DNA of 64,000 nucleotides from Crambe crambe. Taxonomy: Eukaryota; Porifera; Demospongiae; Poecilosclerida; Crambeidae. The translations under genes were made by a program, and so were the position numbers. Positions 49,959 to 62,562 of the stretch are shown here, one piece after another. The DNA is taken from the NCBI GenBank assembly GCA_963924555.1, contig OZ004592.1:2790001-2854000 (forward strand). Reading direction: 5' to 3'. The notes below the pieces were generated by a model, which worked only from the letters and a program-made list of their open reading frames with translations, searched no databases and was not told where the DNA came from. How positions within the stretch are numbered: the first letter of the stretch is position 1; each line of letters begins with the position of its first letter.

Positions 49959-50154
49959 ATTTACCCTTTATTGCTTCCTCAACTTCCACTGGAAATCTAT
50001 GGTGGAACTGCACTGAGCCTCCTGACAGCTGAGTCAGCAGTGTCATGTGACAATCTTATAGTGGGCGTGGCAAACTTTCTCACGTGCAATGCACAAATAA
50101 CGTTGAATGCATAATATCAATTCAAATAAAGTATTGGGGGATTTTGATCCCTAG

Positions 50155-53100
50155 CTAGGCTGTTTGGAGCATGGCAGCAGTGATCCATCTGACGTAGCGA
50201 GTAACCCTGGCATAGATACCATATTTATGAGGACTGCCACAACCTTCACCTCTGTTGACTATGCCATAGAGGACCCAGCGGCCACCAGGGTTTTTGCAGA
50301 CCAGTGGTCCTCCACTGTCATTCTGACATGCATCTGACCCTCCCTCTCTCCATCCAGCACACAGCACATTCCGACTGATGCCGCTCTTCCTGTATGACTT
50401 CTTACTGCGACATTGGCTATGAATAATGAATGATAAGCATATAACTTACACTATGTATCTAGCTAAAATATATTCCTGGTGAGCTGGTTGAATGCAGATG
50501 CAGCAGATCACCAGATCACCTAATAATAAACCACCTAATCTACCCTGTAATGAGACCATCTCCCACTCCGGCAACCTACCCATGTCCTAAGTAACAGCAC
50601 CTAAGGACCACCACCTATCCCTAGCCATAGCCCTAGCCCCACTGTAGATGTCTAACTGTAGTAATAATAATCCAGCACCTTCTTAATACCAAAGGGACTT
50701 GAGCGCTATGTAGAAGGTCAGGCGAGACTTCACTTCCAAACTGCAAGTGGCCCCATCCTGTGACAGTGCAAAGTGTCCCGTTAGCAGGCTCTGGATAACG
50801 AGGTACTGGAAGGCAGATGAAACCAACATGGCTTGTCAGTCGGACTGGATGTGCAAGTTTCAATAGAGCTATGTCATGGTCACTGCTGGTTAGGCTACTT
50901 GCAATGTACTTAGGATGGACAATGAAATGTTCTACCTGTAGAACAGTAATTGAGACTGCTGAAAAGATCAGGAATGGATGAGAGCATACAACTATAGCTA
51001 CATGGTGCAATAATAGTATAGGCGGCCACAGATGCCATGGCCCATGGCCTCACCACTTTTTTTTGGCCAGGACTGGAAAAAGTTCATGCACTATTGGCCA
51101 TGATAGTCACGAAGCTGATCAAAGGTCTTAATCACACCCAAGGCCTCTCCACTTTAATTTTGCTTCCTATGGTCTTGTAAAATCAAGTTGCATGGTGTGG
51201 GGTAGCTAGTAGCTAGCTAGCTAGCTATACCTCCAAGTTCTGTTGATAGTGTTCAGTAGTGTCTGTTCTATTGAAGACACCAGCTCTCACAACCAAATTG
51301 CGTGGGGAATGCCAGCCACCAGCAGTAGAGTAGTACAGGCAGTGAGCAGCTGTGATGATCCAATCTGGGCGTATGAGAGCCCCACCACAAAGAGTCTCCT
51401 TTCCTTCTGCTATTTCCCTTTTAGTAGTAGTGGTATACTCTATCAGGACCTGATAATAGTAATTAATCTGGTAAGTACACATTGAGAATAATATATGCAA
51501 ATGATTATCATGATGACCAACCATTTTTTCCCTTCTAAACTTATTCACACAGAATGAAATTCTCTGTTGAACATAATTAGAAATAGTTGTCATAAAATTA
51601 CAAATATCAGACTAATTCAATTATACTGAACACTATCAAGTAATTAATAGCCAGACAGTGGCCTTACTCCCTCACCTGCCATGGCGAGTTCTCTATGTCA
51701 CTGATTTCCCCACCCACCACTCTCCGTGCTCTCTTCAAAGTTCCAGTTCCCTGCAAGCCTGACCTACTCACATTGTGCCCTCCAGTACCACAAACTTGTT
51801 TCATGGTAGTTATTCGAATGCGAACAGTAGTATTCCTTGTCCAATGCATGGTTGATGCCTGGCAGGTATAGACTCCTCTATCAGTGTTGTGAATTCCATA
51901 TATCTTCAAGGATCCATTTGGCAACTGTACATAACGATCAGTTTTATTTATGTTGATGATGTGTTTCCTGTCCTTTATCCACCTGATTGATGGATTGGGA
52001 TTAGCTTCAGCCGAACATTGAAGAACAACATTAAAACCTTCTATTGTTTGGATGCAATGAGGAGGCTTTGCAGTAAAATATGGTATATCCTGTTCTGCGT
52101 AATAATCTGGACTGCTGTCCTTTATATCCTGAAAGAATTCCTTGATGAATCCCATTTGTGTCACACAGCCATTATTGTCCAGTGGGAAAATGTCATGCTG
52201 TTCATTATGCTGATACTGAGTGAATTCATTCATCACGTTGACTTCTATATTCTGAGAATGTTTACCAGCTTTGTTACTCACTATGCACCTATAGTGGCCA
52301 CTATCTTGCTCAGTGATGTTGAAAATATGCAGAGACCCTGAGCTAAGTACTTCATAGCGACTATTTGCAATAAAAGTGTTGGAGTGAGCAATGGTTTGAT
52401 TGTTCCTCTGCCACTCTACATCTCTGATTCCTCCTGTTACTAAGCATGTGACATTAATACTTGTATGAATACGGAAATTTTGTACTTTTGGTGAAGAAAC
52501 AACATTCGGTGCAACTGTATAAGAATCATACAAGAATATTTATGACAAAAGTGGATTTAGTACAGCACTAGCTTTTATCCAGCTTTTACATGCTGTGTGT
52601 TGGAGTTAATTGTTATCACCTTACAATCTTACTACAATTGCTTCCATGGAATCTGCACTTTAATTAACCTTTGCATAACTATAGAGAGCCATTATGGCTA
52701 ACTCACTCCACAATTCTGTCCTGCCTTTCTCAGTGATATTTGAAGCAAAAGCACATTCATATACACCACTGTCTTCATATGTCAATTCCTTTATCAGAAG
52801 TCTTTTCTTTTTTCCATATTTACGATATTTGGATCCAGTAGTGTTGAGAATATCATTATTCCAAATCCAGATCACATTTCCACGAGGACGGCGTAGAGAA
52901 GCATCGGAATGTATCTGAACATAGTAAAGATACTAAAAGTCTCATGCATAATCCACACCAATAAATCTCCCCCTATCATTATTGGGTGTGAACTGGATTC
53001 GAAAGCTAAAGACACTGTCTTGCATATTTTTAATCAGCAAGTTTGATAAGCATTGAATTGTTCTAACTATCAAAAAAGTGCAAGTCATTTTTTGCAGACA

Positions 53101-54140
53101 AAACAATATGCAAGCTTAATCACTTGCTAAAGAAGCCCTAAAAATATGAAGGGTAATTATTCTCTGCACTGGGAATATTACAGCTAGCCTTGCCCTTGTA
53201 TTTATAAAATGACATGGACCAACCTCATTATCTATGATATAATTATTCGAACCTCAAGACATGAGAAAAGGATTTCAGTCGTGATGATTAATGGAGCCAT
53301 CTTCATGCTTCCATAGTGGGTCTGGCTCTCATGGTTGCTTGTTATAACTACAGTATCGGGTTTCACTTCAAGCATGCCCTTGGCACTTTGCCACCAAATA
53401 AGGGTAGAAATGAGCACTAAAGTAAAAGAGGTAGGAAGATTATTTACGCAAACATAATGCTTTAATGGTTATTCACAGTGAAGTAGCTCCATAATTCTGT
53501 ATCAATGAAATTCTCACCATGTTTACTAAAGTACCAACAACCGTCTACATGCATGCCATTCCAATTATGATGCAAAGATGGCTTCCATTATTTGACCTTA
53601 TACAATTAAGAATTTAGTATCTGTTTAGCTAGCTATGATACCAAAGTAAATTATAATCAGCTATGGTCCATGATGCACTCCCATAGTGAGATGTCCTTTT
53701 TTAGGCAAATTTAACACAGTCAAGAGAATAATAGTTTATAGAGCTAGCTGAACAAGAATTCATAACACATGCATGATAATAAAGCTATCATGATCAGCTA
53801 GTGAGCATGTGATAACAAGAATTTCAAATAGATATTGATAGGCTTGAGCATAAATGCCAGACTAATAGAAAAGCAGCTGTCAGATGAAATTCACAGCATT
53901 ACTCCAGCAGTGTGCAAAATTATCATGATATTTATTATTCCCATAACATCATGCTTATACATCTGGGAATAGCACAGCACTACCACATACCATCATGAGC
54001 CACCAGGCTGTAAATAATTAGCACTTATACTTCAGTGTGCATAAATTAAAAGAGAAAGGGAAAAGGTCAGCTAGCTAGCTACATACAAATTAATTCTGCT
54101 TACCTACGAGACACATGATATTCACTGACACTGCCGTCAT
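50155..54140 (-). CDS. secreted three-Ig trypsin-like serine protease
   Basis: Seven exons: 54140-54104, 53416-53253, 52914-52707, 52514-51676, 51449-51231, 50935-50679, 50416-50155; 1986 nt, 661 residues, phases consistent. A signal peptide (MTAVSVNIMCLVVLISTLIW) is split across exons 1 and 2. Three Ig-like domains follow, each with the Cys-Trp-Cys pattern and a DSGVYEC, DSGHYRC or DRGVYTC strand. A linker Cys (VCGTGG) and a basic cleavage site RARR|VVGGE (Val401) precede a complete S1 domain: His452 (TAAHC), Asp510 (DHDIALLKL), Ser609 (CQNDSGGPL). Asp603 at the S1 site predicts trypsin-like specificity for Arg/Lys. Position 193, nearly always Gly in GDSGG, is Asn here (AAT). No C-terminal anchor is seen. 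A zymogen acting in matrix or defence proteolysis is plausible; the substrate is unknown. Confidence 0.88.
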
Positions 54141-54186
54141 GAGCTAGAACCTCTCAGCACTTGAATAAAAGGTAGGTGTTCTTTTA

Positions 54187-54249
54187 TGCGCATGTGCAAG
54201 GCGGGAACAATAACGCATGCGCATACATTTTCCCCCGCGCGCACGCGCA
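54187..54249. promoter_or_regulatory. cluster of NRF1-type sites upstream of the Ig-protease
   Basis: TGCGCATGTGCA at 54187-54198 (11 of 12 to YGCGCAYGCGCR), CGCATGCGCA at 54214-54223, and CGCGCACGCGCA at 54238-54249 (12 of 12). All lie 47-110 bp upstream of the protease ATG in a local GC island. Confidence 0.55.
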
Positions 54250-54277
54250 ATTCGCAAGGCAAAACGTCCATTTGTTT

Positions 54278-54570
54278 CAGTTTCTCCATGGGAACCTATA
54301 CACATGACAATAAGAGCTGGTACAGTACATGAAGCTATACATTCACAGCCTCCCCATGCAGACACTTTACCTTACCTATGGGCCTGAGAGAACTTAAAGT
54401 CGTTGAAGCATGATAAATGTACCTTGCTCTCACTGAAATAATCAGAATCCAGTGCTTTCAAGTTAGCCAGAACTTGACCCTGTATATTCAGGGAAGTAGC
54501 TATAGAGAGTTCATGACTGCAGAATAAACTCACAGGCAAAAACCTCATGGATTTCAATAACATCAGCTTC
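54278..54570 (-). pseudogene. truncated HADHB fragment (parts of three 3' exons)
   Basis: Matches exons 13-15 of the complete HADHB gene: VIEIHEVFA (54570-54533), GQVLANLKALDSDYFSESK (54479-54423, with splice sites but five codons shorter), and the first bases of the next exon (54293-54278, IPMEKLN region). Beyond this it is cut off by the promoter region of the Ig-protease. It lacks active-site Cys residues and upstream exons, so it is non-functional. Confidence 0.7.
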
Positions 54571-54779
54571 AAACTAATAATGTGACCCACTCTGGGAAAA
54601 CCCAGCAGCCAGCCAAAAAATTAATTTTCACGTAGGAGTAGTTGTAGTGAGGCATAGGGTAGATGTGGGTATTATATTGTTGATGGCTATAGCTATAGAG
54701 GATAGTCCATGGCTTCATAATTATATGCTCAAAGGTCTAAAATATGTAGCTAATACTTAAGCTACAATACTTGGACGCA

Positions 54780-55450
54780 AAGGTATAAGCTATTACTGCC
54801 TATTAGCAGTGAACTCTAATAGCTATTCAGGTAGCATAATATGCTGCCAGCATAGTATATGGGCTGGGCCTTATACTGTCACACAAGTCAAAATATTCCC
54901 CCAATGTAGCTACCAATTTTATAAGGCATGCATGCAGCTGGCCTGGATTTTTCCCTAGATTGCTTTTTACACATAGTGGAAAGAAAGAGTAGCCTTTACA
55001 CAAGATAACATTATAATTCCGGGGTTAGGGTGTGTGGTACCTAGCTATATCGGTAGCTGTAGAAGTCCAACTGTAAAATGTATCTGTGGGCTTTCATGAC
55101 AATGATGCTTTGGTGCTTGAATTTGTTATATCTACAAGTAGCTCATGGGCGGCAGAAGCATTTTTTCAGTGGTCAGGCCAAAAGAGGATCAGATACGACT
55201 TCACTCCACTGCCCATGTAGCTAGCAAACCAACTACCATCTCTTCCTCATTTCATGTTGTGCTTGGTTTTGATCTGACTGAGCTGGTGACTGCAAATACA
55301 GCTTAGTTACCTCGTCTGATTGCCGTGGTAGACAATGTAGCTAGGTTGTGTCTGGTTAGAAGTGCCAGATAAGGCATAGCTTTAGTATAGATAACTTAAA
55401 ATCTGTTTTATGCAGAGGAAGTAGGGTAGTAGGGATTTTTGGTGTTCATA
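54780..55450. repeat. duplicated intergenic block, copy 1
   Basis: Non-coding sequence lying 3' of the complete HADHB gene. It is repeated in the same orientation at about 60080-60800, with shared runs such as CATGCAGCTGGCCTGGATTT and TCTGTTTTATGCAGAGGAAG. Confidence 0.75.
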
Positions 55451-55729
55451 ACAGTGAAATACTGAAGCTAATGGTATTAGCATAGTGTTAGTTGGAAGGG
55501 TGTGGTGTGGGTGTGTGCAATGAAATCACTAGTTGGCTAACAGAACTCTGAGGATCAGAAAGGCTTCAAGCTCTTCAGAGCTTTCTGATAAATCAAAATT
55601 TACAGTGCTTGTAGATAAATCTGATTAGCTACAGCTAGCTAATGCAGAAAATTATCGTATATACTTGTCTATAAATATTGTCTTTTATACTTCCCTATTA
55701 TCATCGACAATTTACAGTGAGTTATATTG

Positions 55730-58700
55730 CTATGAAGGGTAACGTTCCACCAACATAGCATTGCCCTATGATAAAAGTAGAATAGAAATAATCAATGTGG
55801 CTATATATTACATTAATGATTGTACCTGTCCCCCAGCAGCACATGCAGAAATCAGGGCAAAGTGTCCATCCTCTTTGTGTAGTCTATTTGCAGCAGTGGT
55901 AACAAGTCGAGCACCAGTAGCACCAAAAGGATGACCAATGGCCAGGGACCCTCCCCAAGTATTCAGTTTCTCCATGGGAATTGCTCCAACCTACACCAAA
56001 TTCCAAGGTGCTACTAAACTAGCTATATCTAAAGGCTATATCTTGACTCATATAAGGATTATGACTCAAACACTTGGAGGGTTAATGTGGTGTCCCAAGC
56101 TGAGATGGTTTCTAGCTATCACTAACAAACAGATCACACTCCTTGGTAGCTAAACATGTCTGGAAAATTTTCACATATACCAAAATTGGAACACTAGACT
56201 TAATAAGTTTGCTTACCACTTTGCTACTGTAACCACATACCTTGCTAGCTCTAACATAATTTTCACAGAAGTATTCAGAATCCAATGCTCTCAAGTTAGC
56301 CAGTACTTGACCCTGCAGGAGTGCACATGAAAGAACAATTATTATATATATATATATATATATAGCTATGTCTACTTTTACATAACACAGAGCTATTGGA
56401 CTTAGCTACTTTCAAATTAATTTTGGCCATATTGGCTGTACCTATAATGCTATAATGAGCTAGCTGCCTGTGCTTTCATTGAAAACTCACAGCAAAAGCC
56501 TCATGCAGTTCAATGACATCAATATCAGATAACTTTAGGCCGCTTTTGTTGAGAAGTTTGGGTATAGCATGAGCTGGCCTGTATGGAAGAACTATAAACT
56601 AGCTACGCTATGTAGCCATTATTGTGAGTTAGAAACTTTGTACCCAAGAAGGAGCTGATCGTTTGGATCTTGTGCCACAAAAATAGAATCCCTGTACAGA
56701 AAAAATATGATTATGATGAACATTAGAAAGGATGTGACCACTCTGAGTCTGGTTTGCTACAGATTTGTTACGGAAGAGTATGTTCAACTTGACTATTATA
56801 GCTGTTTTATATGGGGGGGGGGGGGGGGGATTTCTGTCACATGACATTCTATGTGACGTCACATATCTTTCTTTGGTTGCATGCTCAGTATAATACTAAC
56901 TGCTTTCTCTGCTGAAAGGTTGTTATCTTAATTACATATACATGATGGCTGAGGATATCTTCATGTTGCACATGTCTATTTAGTTGTTCGTAGCAGCTCA
57001 GCTTATGCTTAGCTGTGTGTGTGTGCATGTGCACCCCTTCCCCCTCTTTCTCCTGCATCTATTATCTGTAGCTAGATATACCTAAGATAGGCCTTGGGCT
57101 TGTATCCAAGTCCTAATGCCTTCTCCTCACTCATCATCAGAAGGGCTGAAGCTCCATCAGTCTGATTAAGCATATCAGTACAATAAAACTATGAGATATT
57201 TTCTAACTCAACATACAAAGAAGGATGAATTTGCTGCAGTGACAGTGCCATGTGGTTTGATAAACACTGGTTTCAACTTGGCCATCTGCTCAGGAGTAGA
57301 AACTCTGATCCCATTATCAGTACTCACTGATTTCTCTTTGCCTTAATTATTGTTGATGTTGATGCAATTAATGAAATGACTATTCGGTTACTGCTGGTAT
57401 TACCTGGTATGTGCACTGTTATTATATCACTCAAATATCCATTCTGGGTGGCCTTGTGTGCTAGAATATGAGACCTGCAGGCAAATTCATCTTGCTCTAC
57501 ACGAGTTACACCAAAGGATGCAGCAAGACGATCAGCACTGTGACCTGCTACTTCATTGGAGGTGTACTCCGCAGGACTTGGAATCTTCAGTAGAAAGTTA
57601 TACTTCTATCAGTAGTATTATAGATGTTGATAGCTAGAGTCATTCACCTCTATTCCCACATGCTTGAGAGTCTGGAGCATTCTCCTGGCCTTTCCCATTA
57701 ATGTCTTCTCAATCTGTCCCAATAGCCATGATATAACTGATAAAAACTTATAACTAACTTACATAACTTATATCAATCATGGCTTTTCTCACTTCGGCTC
57801 TTATGTTGATAGAGGCATCTGATGTTATATCTACCCCTCCAGCCATTATAACATCACTCTCACCTAATCTTATCATCATCATCCCTATGTATATGTAATA
57901 AATGACCCAAAAATGCGATAATGCATAGCTTGTAACCATGATATTCATAATCATGTGGTTTTAGGGATCTTGAAAAATGCCATTCTCACACATGTTCAAT
58001 TTTGAGCCTCGAAAATCTCACTAGAGAAGGTAATGGTATGCTAACAGGTTAGAATTATACTAGAACAGTCACCAGCTAGCTCTTCAAGGTTTACTTCTCT
58101 CCAAATCTGAAATATGTCTCGTAAGGTTTCATGAACCTCTGCCAGAATGTTGGCAGAGCTAATCAGATACAAACTGTCATGTGCTAGATCACATGCGCAT
58201 GATATGACCAGAATTAGTTTATAATGCAATGGCCTTGGATGTGAAAGTTGATGAAGCGCTGTCTACAGCAAGTGCACAACTGGGCTATGATCTGAGAACT
58301 AGCTATCAAGTATCATCCAAGAAAGAAAAATGAAGAAGGCAATCGCGAACATGCACAAACTTCAATTCCTACCACTCCCACATATTTGATTGGAATTTGC
58401 AGTCAAAGTCACATGGAAAATGTAGTGAAACTTTTTGTCTTTCACTAGATATATTTTCTCCTTTTCTCCCCCTTCTTCTGCAATGTGTCTGGCTCACGAG
58501 ACTAGTAGTCGACATGAATGACGGGCATTATGAGTCATATTGCCTGTCATCCATGGAAACATTTAATCTCCATGGAAATAAGAAAGTGCAGCCACTAAAG
58601 CGTCTATATTCATCTTAGCTAGCTATAAAAATGGGTGCCATGGGTTTTGGATTATAGCTAAATGATCCTTGCCCTCAGGTTGTTTATAATCCTGGTACCC

Positions 58701-59840
58701 ATGTTCTAACTACTACAGCAATGTGCACAGCGAGCAAGCAAGCAAGTATTTCTATAGGCTTTTAGAGCTGATATTCATTTGTACTTACTTCAAGATTTTG
58801 CTGTTGAGTTATGTAAGTGGGAGGCAGCTACATGCATAAATGCTTACAACAAAGCACTTGGATACACCTAGTACCATACAATTGGCACATGCATGCACAT
58901 TATGCACGCACAGGGCGCTACTATTGCATAACACGTACATATGTACATGCGTACGTGCCTGGGGTAGTAAAGCATCCAAGTGATGAAATGTTTGTTGTTA
59001 TTTTTGTCTTGCTGCATTGACACCATCAGTGGGTGTGCCTTGCAAAAGTATTGTTGTTATTATTACATATTTCACATTTCAGGTTGATTATCCAGTTTTA
59101 ATTAAGAATGGATTCTAACCTGTATTAATTGCAGCATTTGAAGATAAACAGTTCATGTTTATTGTGTGACAAGGAATATCATCACTTAGACCAGCTTGAA
59201 CAGCTGCCTGCAATAATACATAATTATACTTAGAATAAAGATAAAATATTAGGCTTACTGTCCTAGCAACATTGCTGAGTTGAGGATTCGTTTGCATAAC
59301 TAGTCCTGCTAGAACATGATCTACAAAATCTGGAGTTAATATTAGAGCAAAGCTTATAGCTAGCTATTATACTGTGTGATAAATATTTATAGTACCAAGT
59401 GGTAGTCCAGTTCTATTCAGCAAACTCCTGCAATAATAATAATATACCACAAGTGTTTAATTGTTTTACCAGCAATAATGAACAATTAATTTCAATACCG
59501 AAATGCATAGGATTGGAGATCAGAGATCCCTAGGTCTTTGAAACTGGTGTGGACAAAAGAAAGTATCACATAAACTATCCTATTGGATTAAGGGAAAACT
59601 TGACTTACTCTGATCTGAAAGTAAGAAAAGGTGTTCTCACTCCATCAATAAGGACAACATTACGACCAACTGAAACATGAATAACAGGGTGGGGTGAGGA
59701 GGAGGAGGAAAATGTGGATGTATAGCTATTGTATAATAAAGGACCATCAGGTATACAACTTCAACTACAGCTATAATACCTTCTGAGCATGGAACTAGAT
59801 CCATAATCATTAGTCCAGGAAGTACTATATCTACAAACAT
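55730..59840 (-). CDS. HADHB: mitochondrial trifunctional enzyme beta subunit (3-ketoacyl-CoA thiolase)
   Basis: Last step of long-chain fatty-acid beta-oxidation: thiolytic cleavage of 3-ketoacyl-CoA in mitochondria. Sixteen exons: 59840-59780, 59669-59609, 59543-59499, 59427-59396, 59329-59259, 59207-59120, 57884-57763, 57713-57648, 57584-57404, 57341-57217, 57161-57082, 56691-56644, 56578-56491, 56312-56241, 55990-55826, 55765-55730; 1341 nt, 446 residues. Motifs: [13 protein letters not shown]; nucleophile Cys110 in [29 protein letters not shown] (His352); [16 protein letters not shown] (His400); second catalytic Cys430 in SACAAGGQ; ending [11 protein letters not shown]. The closest family is HADHB rather than other thiolases. 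The first exon ([16 protein letters not shown]) fits phase but does not look like a mitochondrial targeting peptide, so the true N-terminus may lie elsewhere. Confidence 0.85.
56344..56364. repeat. (TA)n microsatellite
   Basis: About ten TA units in a HADHB intron. Confidence 0.85.
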
Positions 59841-61162
59841 ATTCTCCTTTTTTATTAGCTATAATGCATATTTTATTTTAGACCTTTGAGCATGCATGAT
59901 TCATCCCTCACAGGACTATAGCCATATTGGAAGCAGCAACAATCATTATATCTCCAAGTCCTCACCCTCCCCACTCAGCATGTAGCCATGCCTTTTATTG
60001 CGTTATTGCTTTTATTGTTGATTTACTATTGAACTATAGCTAGCTACCTCCATGAGCAAATACTTTCCACTAGTAACTGGTCATCACTTACTGTAAGCTA
60101 TCAAAGGAAGCTATAGCTGGTACCTATTAGTAGTGAACTCCAATGCTATTCAGGTAGAATATATGCTAGAACTTCTTGTAGTATGGGCCGGGCCTTATAG
60201 TGTACTTTCACATGAGTCATTTTATTTCCCCAATACTTCTGGTAGCTAGCTACCATTTTTATAATATGCATGCAGCTGGCCTGGATTTTTCCCTGGATTG
60301 CTCTACATAGGTACAATAGTGGAACCAAATGAAGAAAGTAGCCTTTACACATTGCATGGTTAAGGTGTGTGGTAACTATATAGCTATATTATTGGCAGGA
60401 GAAGTCCTGCTCTAACTATGAGGTATCTGAGGGCTGTTTCATGACATTGACACTTTGCTGCTTATCTATTCACATTTGAATCTCCTAGCAATTCGTTACA
60501 TCTCTAAGTAGCTAGCTAGCAAACTAACTATACCCATCCCTTCCTCGTTTCACGTTGTGCTGTCAATCATTGTAGCTACACAACTTACTTTGCTTAGCTT
60601 GTCTTGGTTTTGTTGTGACCGAGGTGGTGGCTGCATGAGTAGCAAATAATAATACAGCATTCAGCTGATTAATTCTTAGTTACCTTGTCTGATTGCCTTG
60701 GTAGATAACATAGGTTGTGCAAAATATTTTCTGGTTAGAAGTCCCAGAGAAGACATAGCTAGCTAGTATAGATAACTTAAATTCTGTTTTATGCAGAGGA
60801 AGTATAGGAAGATTAATGTAGTGATTATAGTGAGTTGAATGGAACAATGGTAAACAATGGAGTGGAAATAATATTGGATTGATGTCCATAAGCTTATGGC
60901 TATGAATTGAGTGCAAAATCAGCATGACATGAAATCTCCTTCATCTATCCAATTGAGGGTAGCTAAGTCAAGTCCATTGTAAAGTGGCATGATGGCATTT
61001 TTAGCATCATGATCAAGTGTATTGTTATTCATCTGTTTGTTTGTTTGTTTGTTTGTTATTAATTTTTGTTAGCACAGTATATTGATGTTGTCCAAATGAT
61101 TTTATAATATTGTAATTTTAGCACTTGTAAACTAACTAGCTGTTAACTACTATTTCATGCTA

Positions 61163-61905
61163 TTGCTATGAAGGGTAGCTAACGCTTTACCCTATATTTA
61201 AAGTAGAATAGATATAGCTACTACATTAACAATGCCTGCTGTTGTACAGAGCTACTAAGAATGCAAATTATTTTAGCATTAGTAGGAAGCGTGGGGGCTG
61301 AGGGAGCTATAGCCCCCCCCCCCCCCAATAATTATAGAGTTAAGCTACAAGCTACACACGTGTTGCTAACTATTATTGGATTATGTACTTCCTACACTAA
61401 AAATCAGCTCCTCCCAACATGAAATTGCTTCATAGCTAATTTTTGTTTGCAAATAGTGTCTGTTGGCTTAGTTAACAAGAAGCATACACTCCACATTCTC
61501 ATTTTGAATCCCTAGTGCATGCATGTGCATATAAAATACTGCTTGGAGATCATGATCATACAGATGCACTATAAAAGCATGCAGACACATGCACTAGACT
61601 AGAGAAGCTATAGAGTTAAAACACTCCAGCTAGGTATACTGTTGCTCTACACCACAGCTAGAGCTGTAGATGAGTAGGTAATGGTCGACAAACATAGTGA
61701 GCATTATATATATATGGAGTAGAAGCCTTTATCCAAAAATCGGCTCAATTTAAACACTAAAGAGTATCTCTAAGGCTGAAATTGAAGTGTAACAGATATA
61801 CACACTCACTAGTAACCCTTGCGCAGCACATGCAGCAAGCAAGGAAGAATATCTGTCCTTTTTGTGCAGTAGCTAGTGGTAACAAATTAAGCACCAGCCA
61901 AAACA
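61163..61905 (-). pseudogene. relic of the last two HADHB exons
   Basis: Positions 61905-61806 align with exon 15 (compare GCAGCACATGCAG and CAGTGGTAACAA words at 55835-55892), and 61200-61163 aligns with exon 16 (GCTATGAAGGGTA). Both contain indels and have lost the GHPFGATG segment. Together with the duplicated block next to it, this marks the end of another HADHB copy whose remaining exons are gone. Confidence 0.6.
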
Positions 61906-62562
61906 TGTCATTGTAGCTAGCTAGCTATGTGGGTCTGTTAACTCATCTGTTAAAATTGTGAAAGTTGCTGGTAGCTAGCTACTCATTCTCCTGATGAATA
62001 TCCAATTCTTGTTCTGTTTTTGTCATTAATTTTAGATTCTAGCTATGTGTGTGTAGCTAGCTAGATTATCACACCCTATTAATTTTCTGTATGCATTCTG
62101 AGTCACAATAGTGAGAGTCATAACAGTAGCCAGCTATATTCAGCACCTATACCATAAATGGGAAGTCTGTAGGTTCCAATCTGTACTTCATCCCATAATA
62201 GCTAGTTTGCTGGTGCTGCAGTCTGAAAAGTGTATTGCACTTTTTACTTCATCTCCTGTGGGTTTTTCAGAAGTGAGAGCTCAGGGGTTCAGTACAAATT
62301 TAGCTAGCTATATTAAACATGTTTGCTCTGGAGCGTCTAAGCAAAAATTGCCTTGAACAATGTAGGAAGATTGTCAAGCAAGGTAAAATTAGTAGCTAAT
62401 TAAAGACAGCAGTGATGATTATTATAGCTATTCTCAGCTACCAGTTCAGCCAGAACAAAACTGACACAAGCTCATCAGAGTAAGTTTTGGCTAGCTAGTC
62501 TATAGGCAATGTAGCTACTGAAAGGTGTGGGTATAGCTGAACGACATTTATTATAGCTGCAC

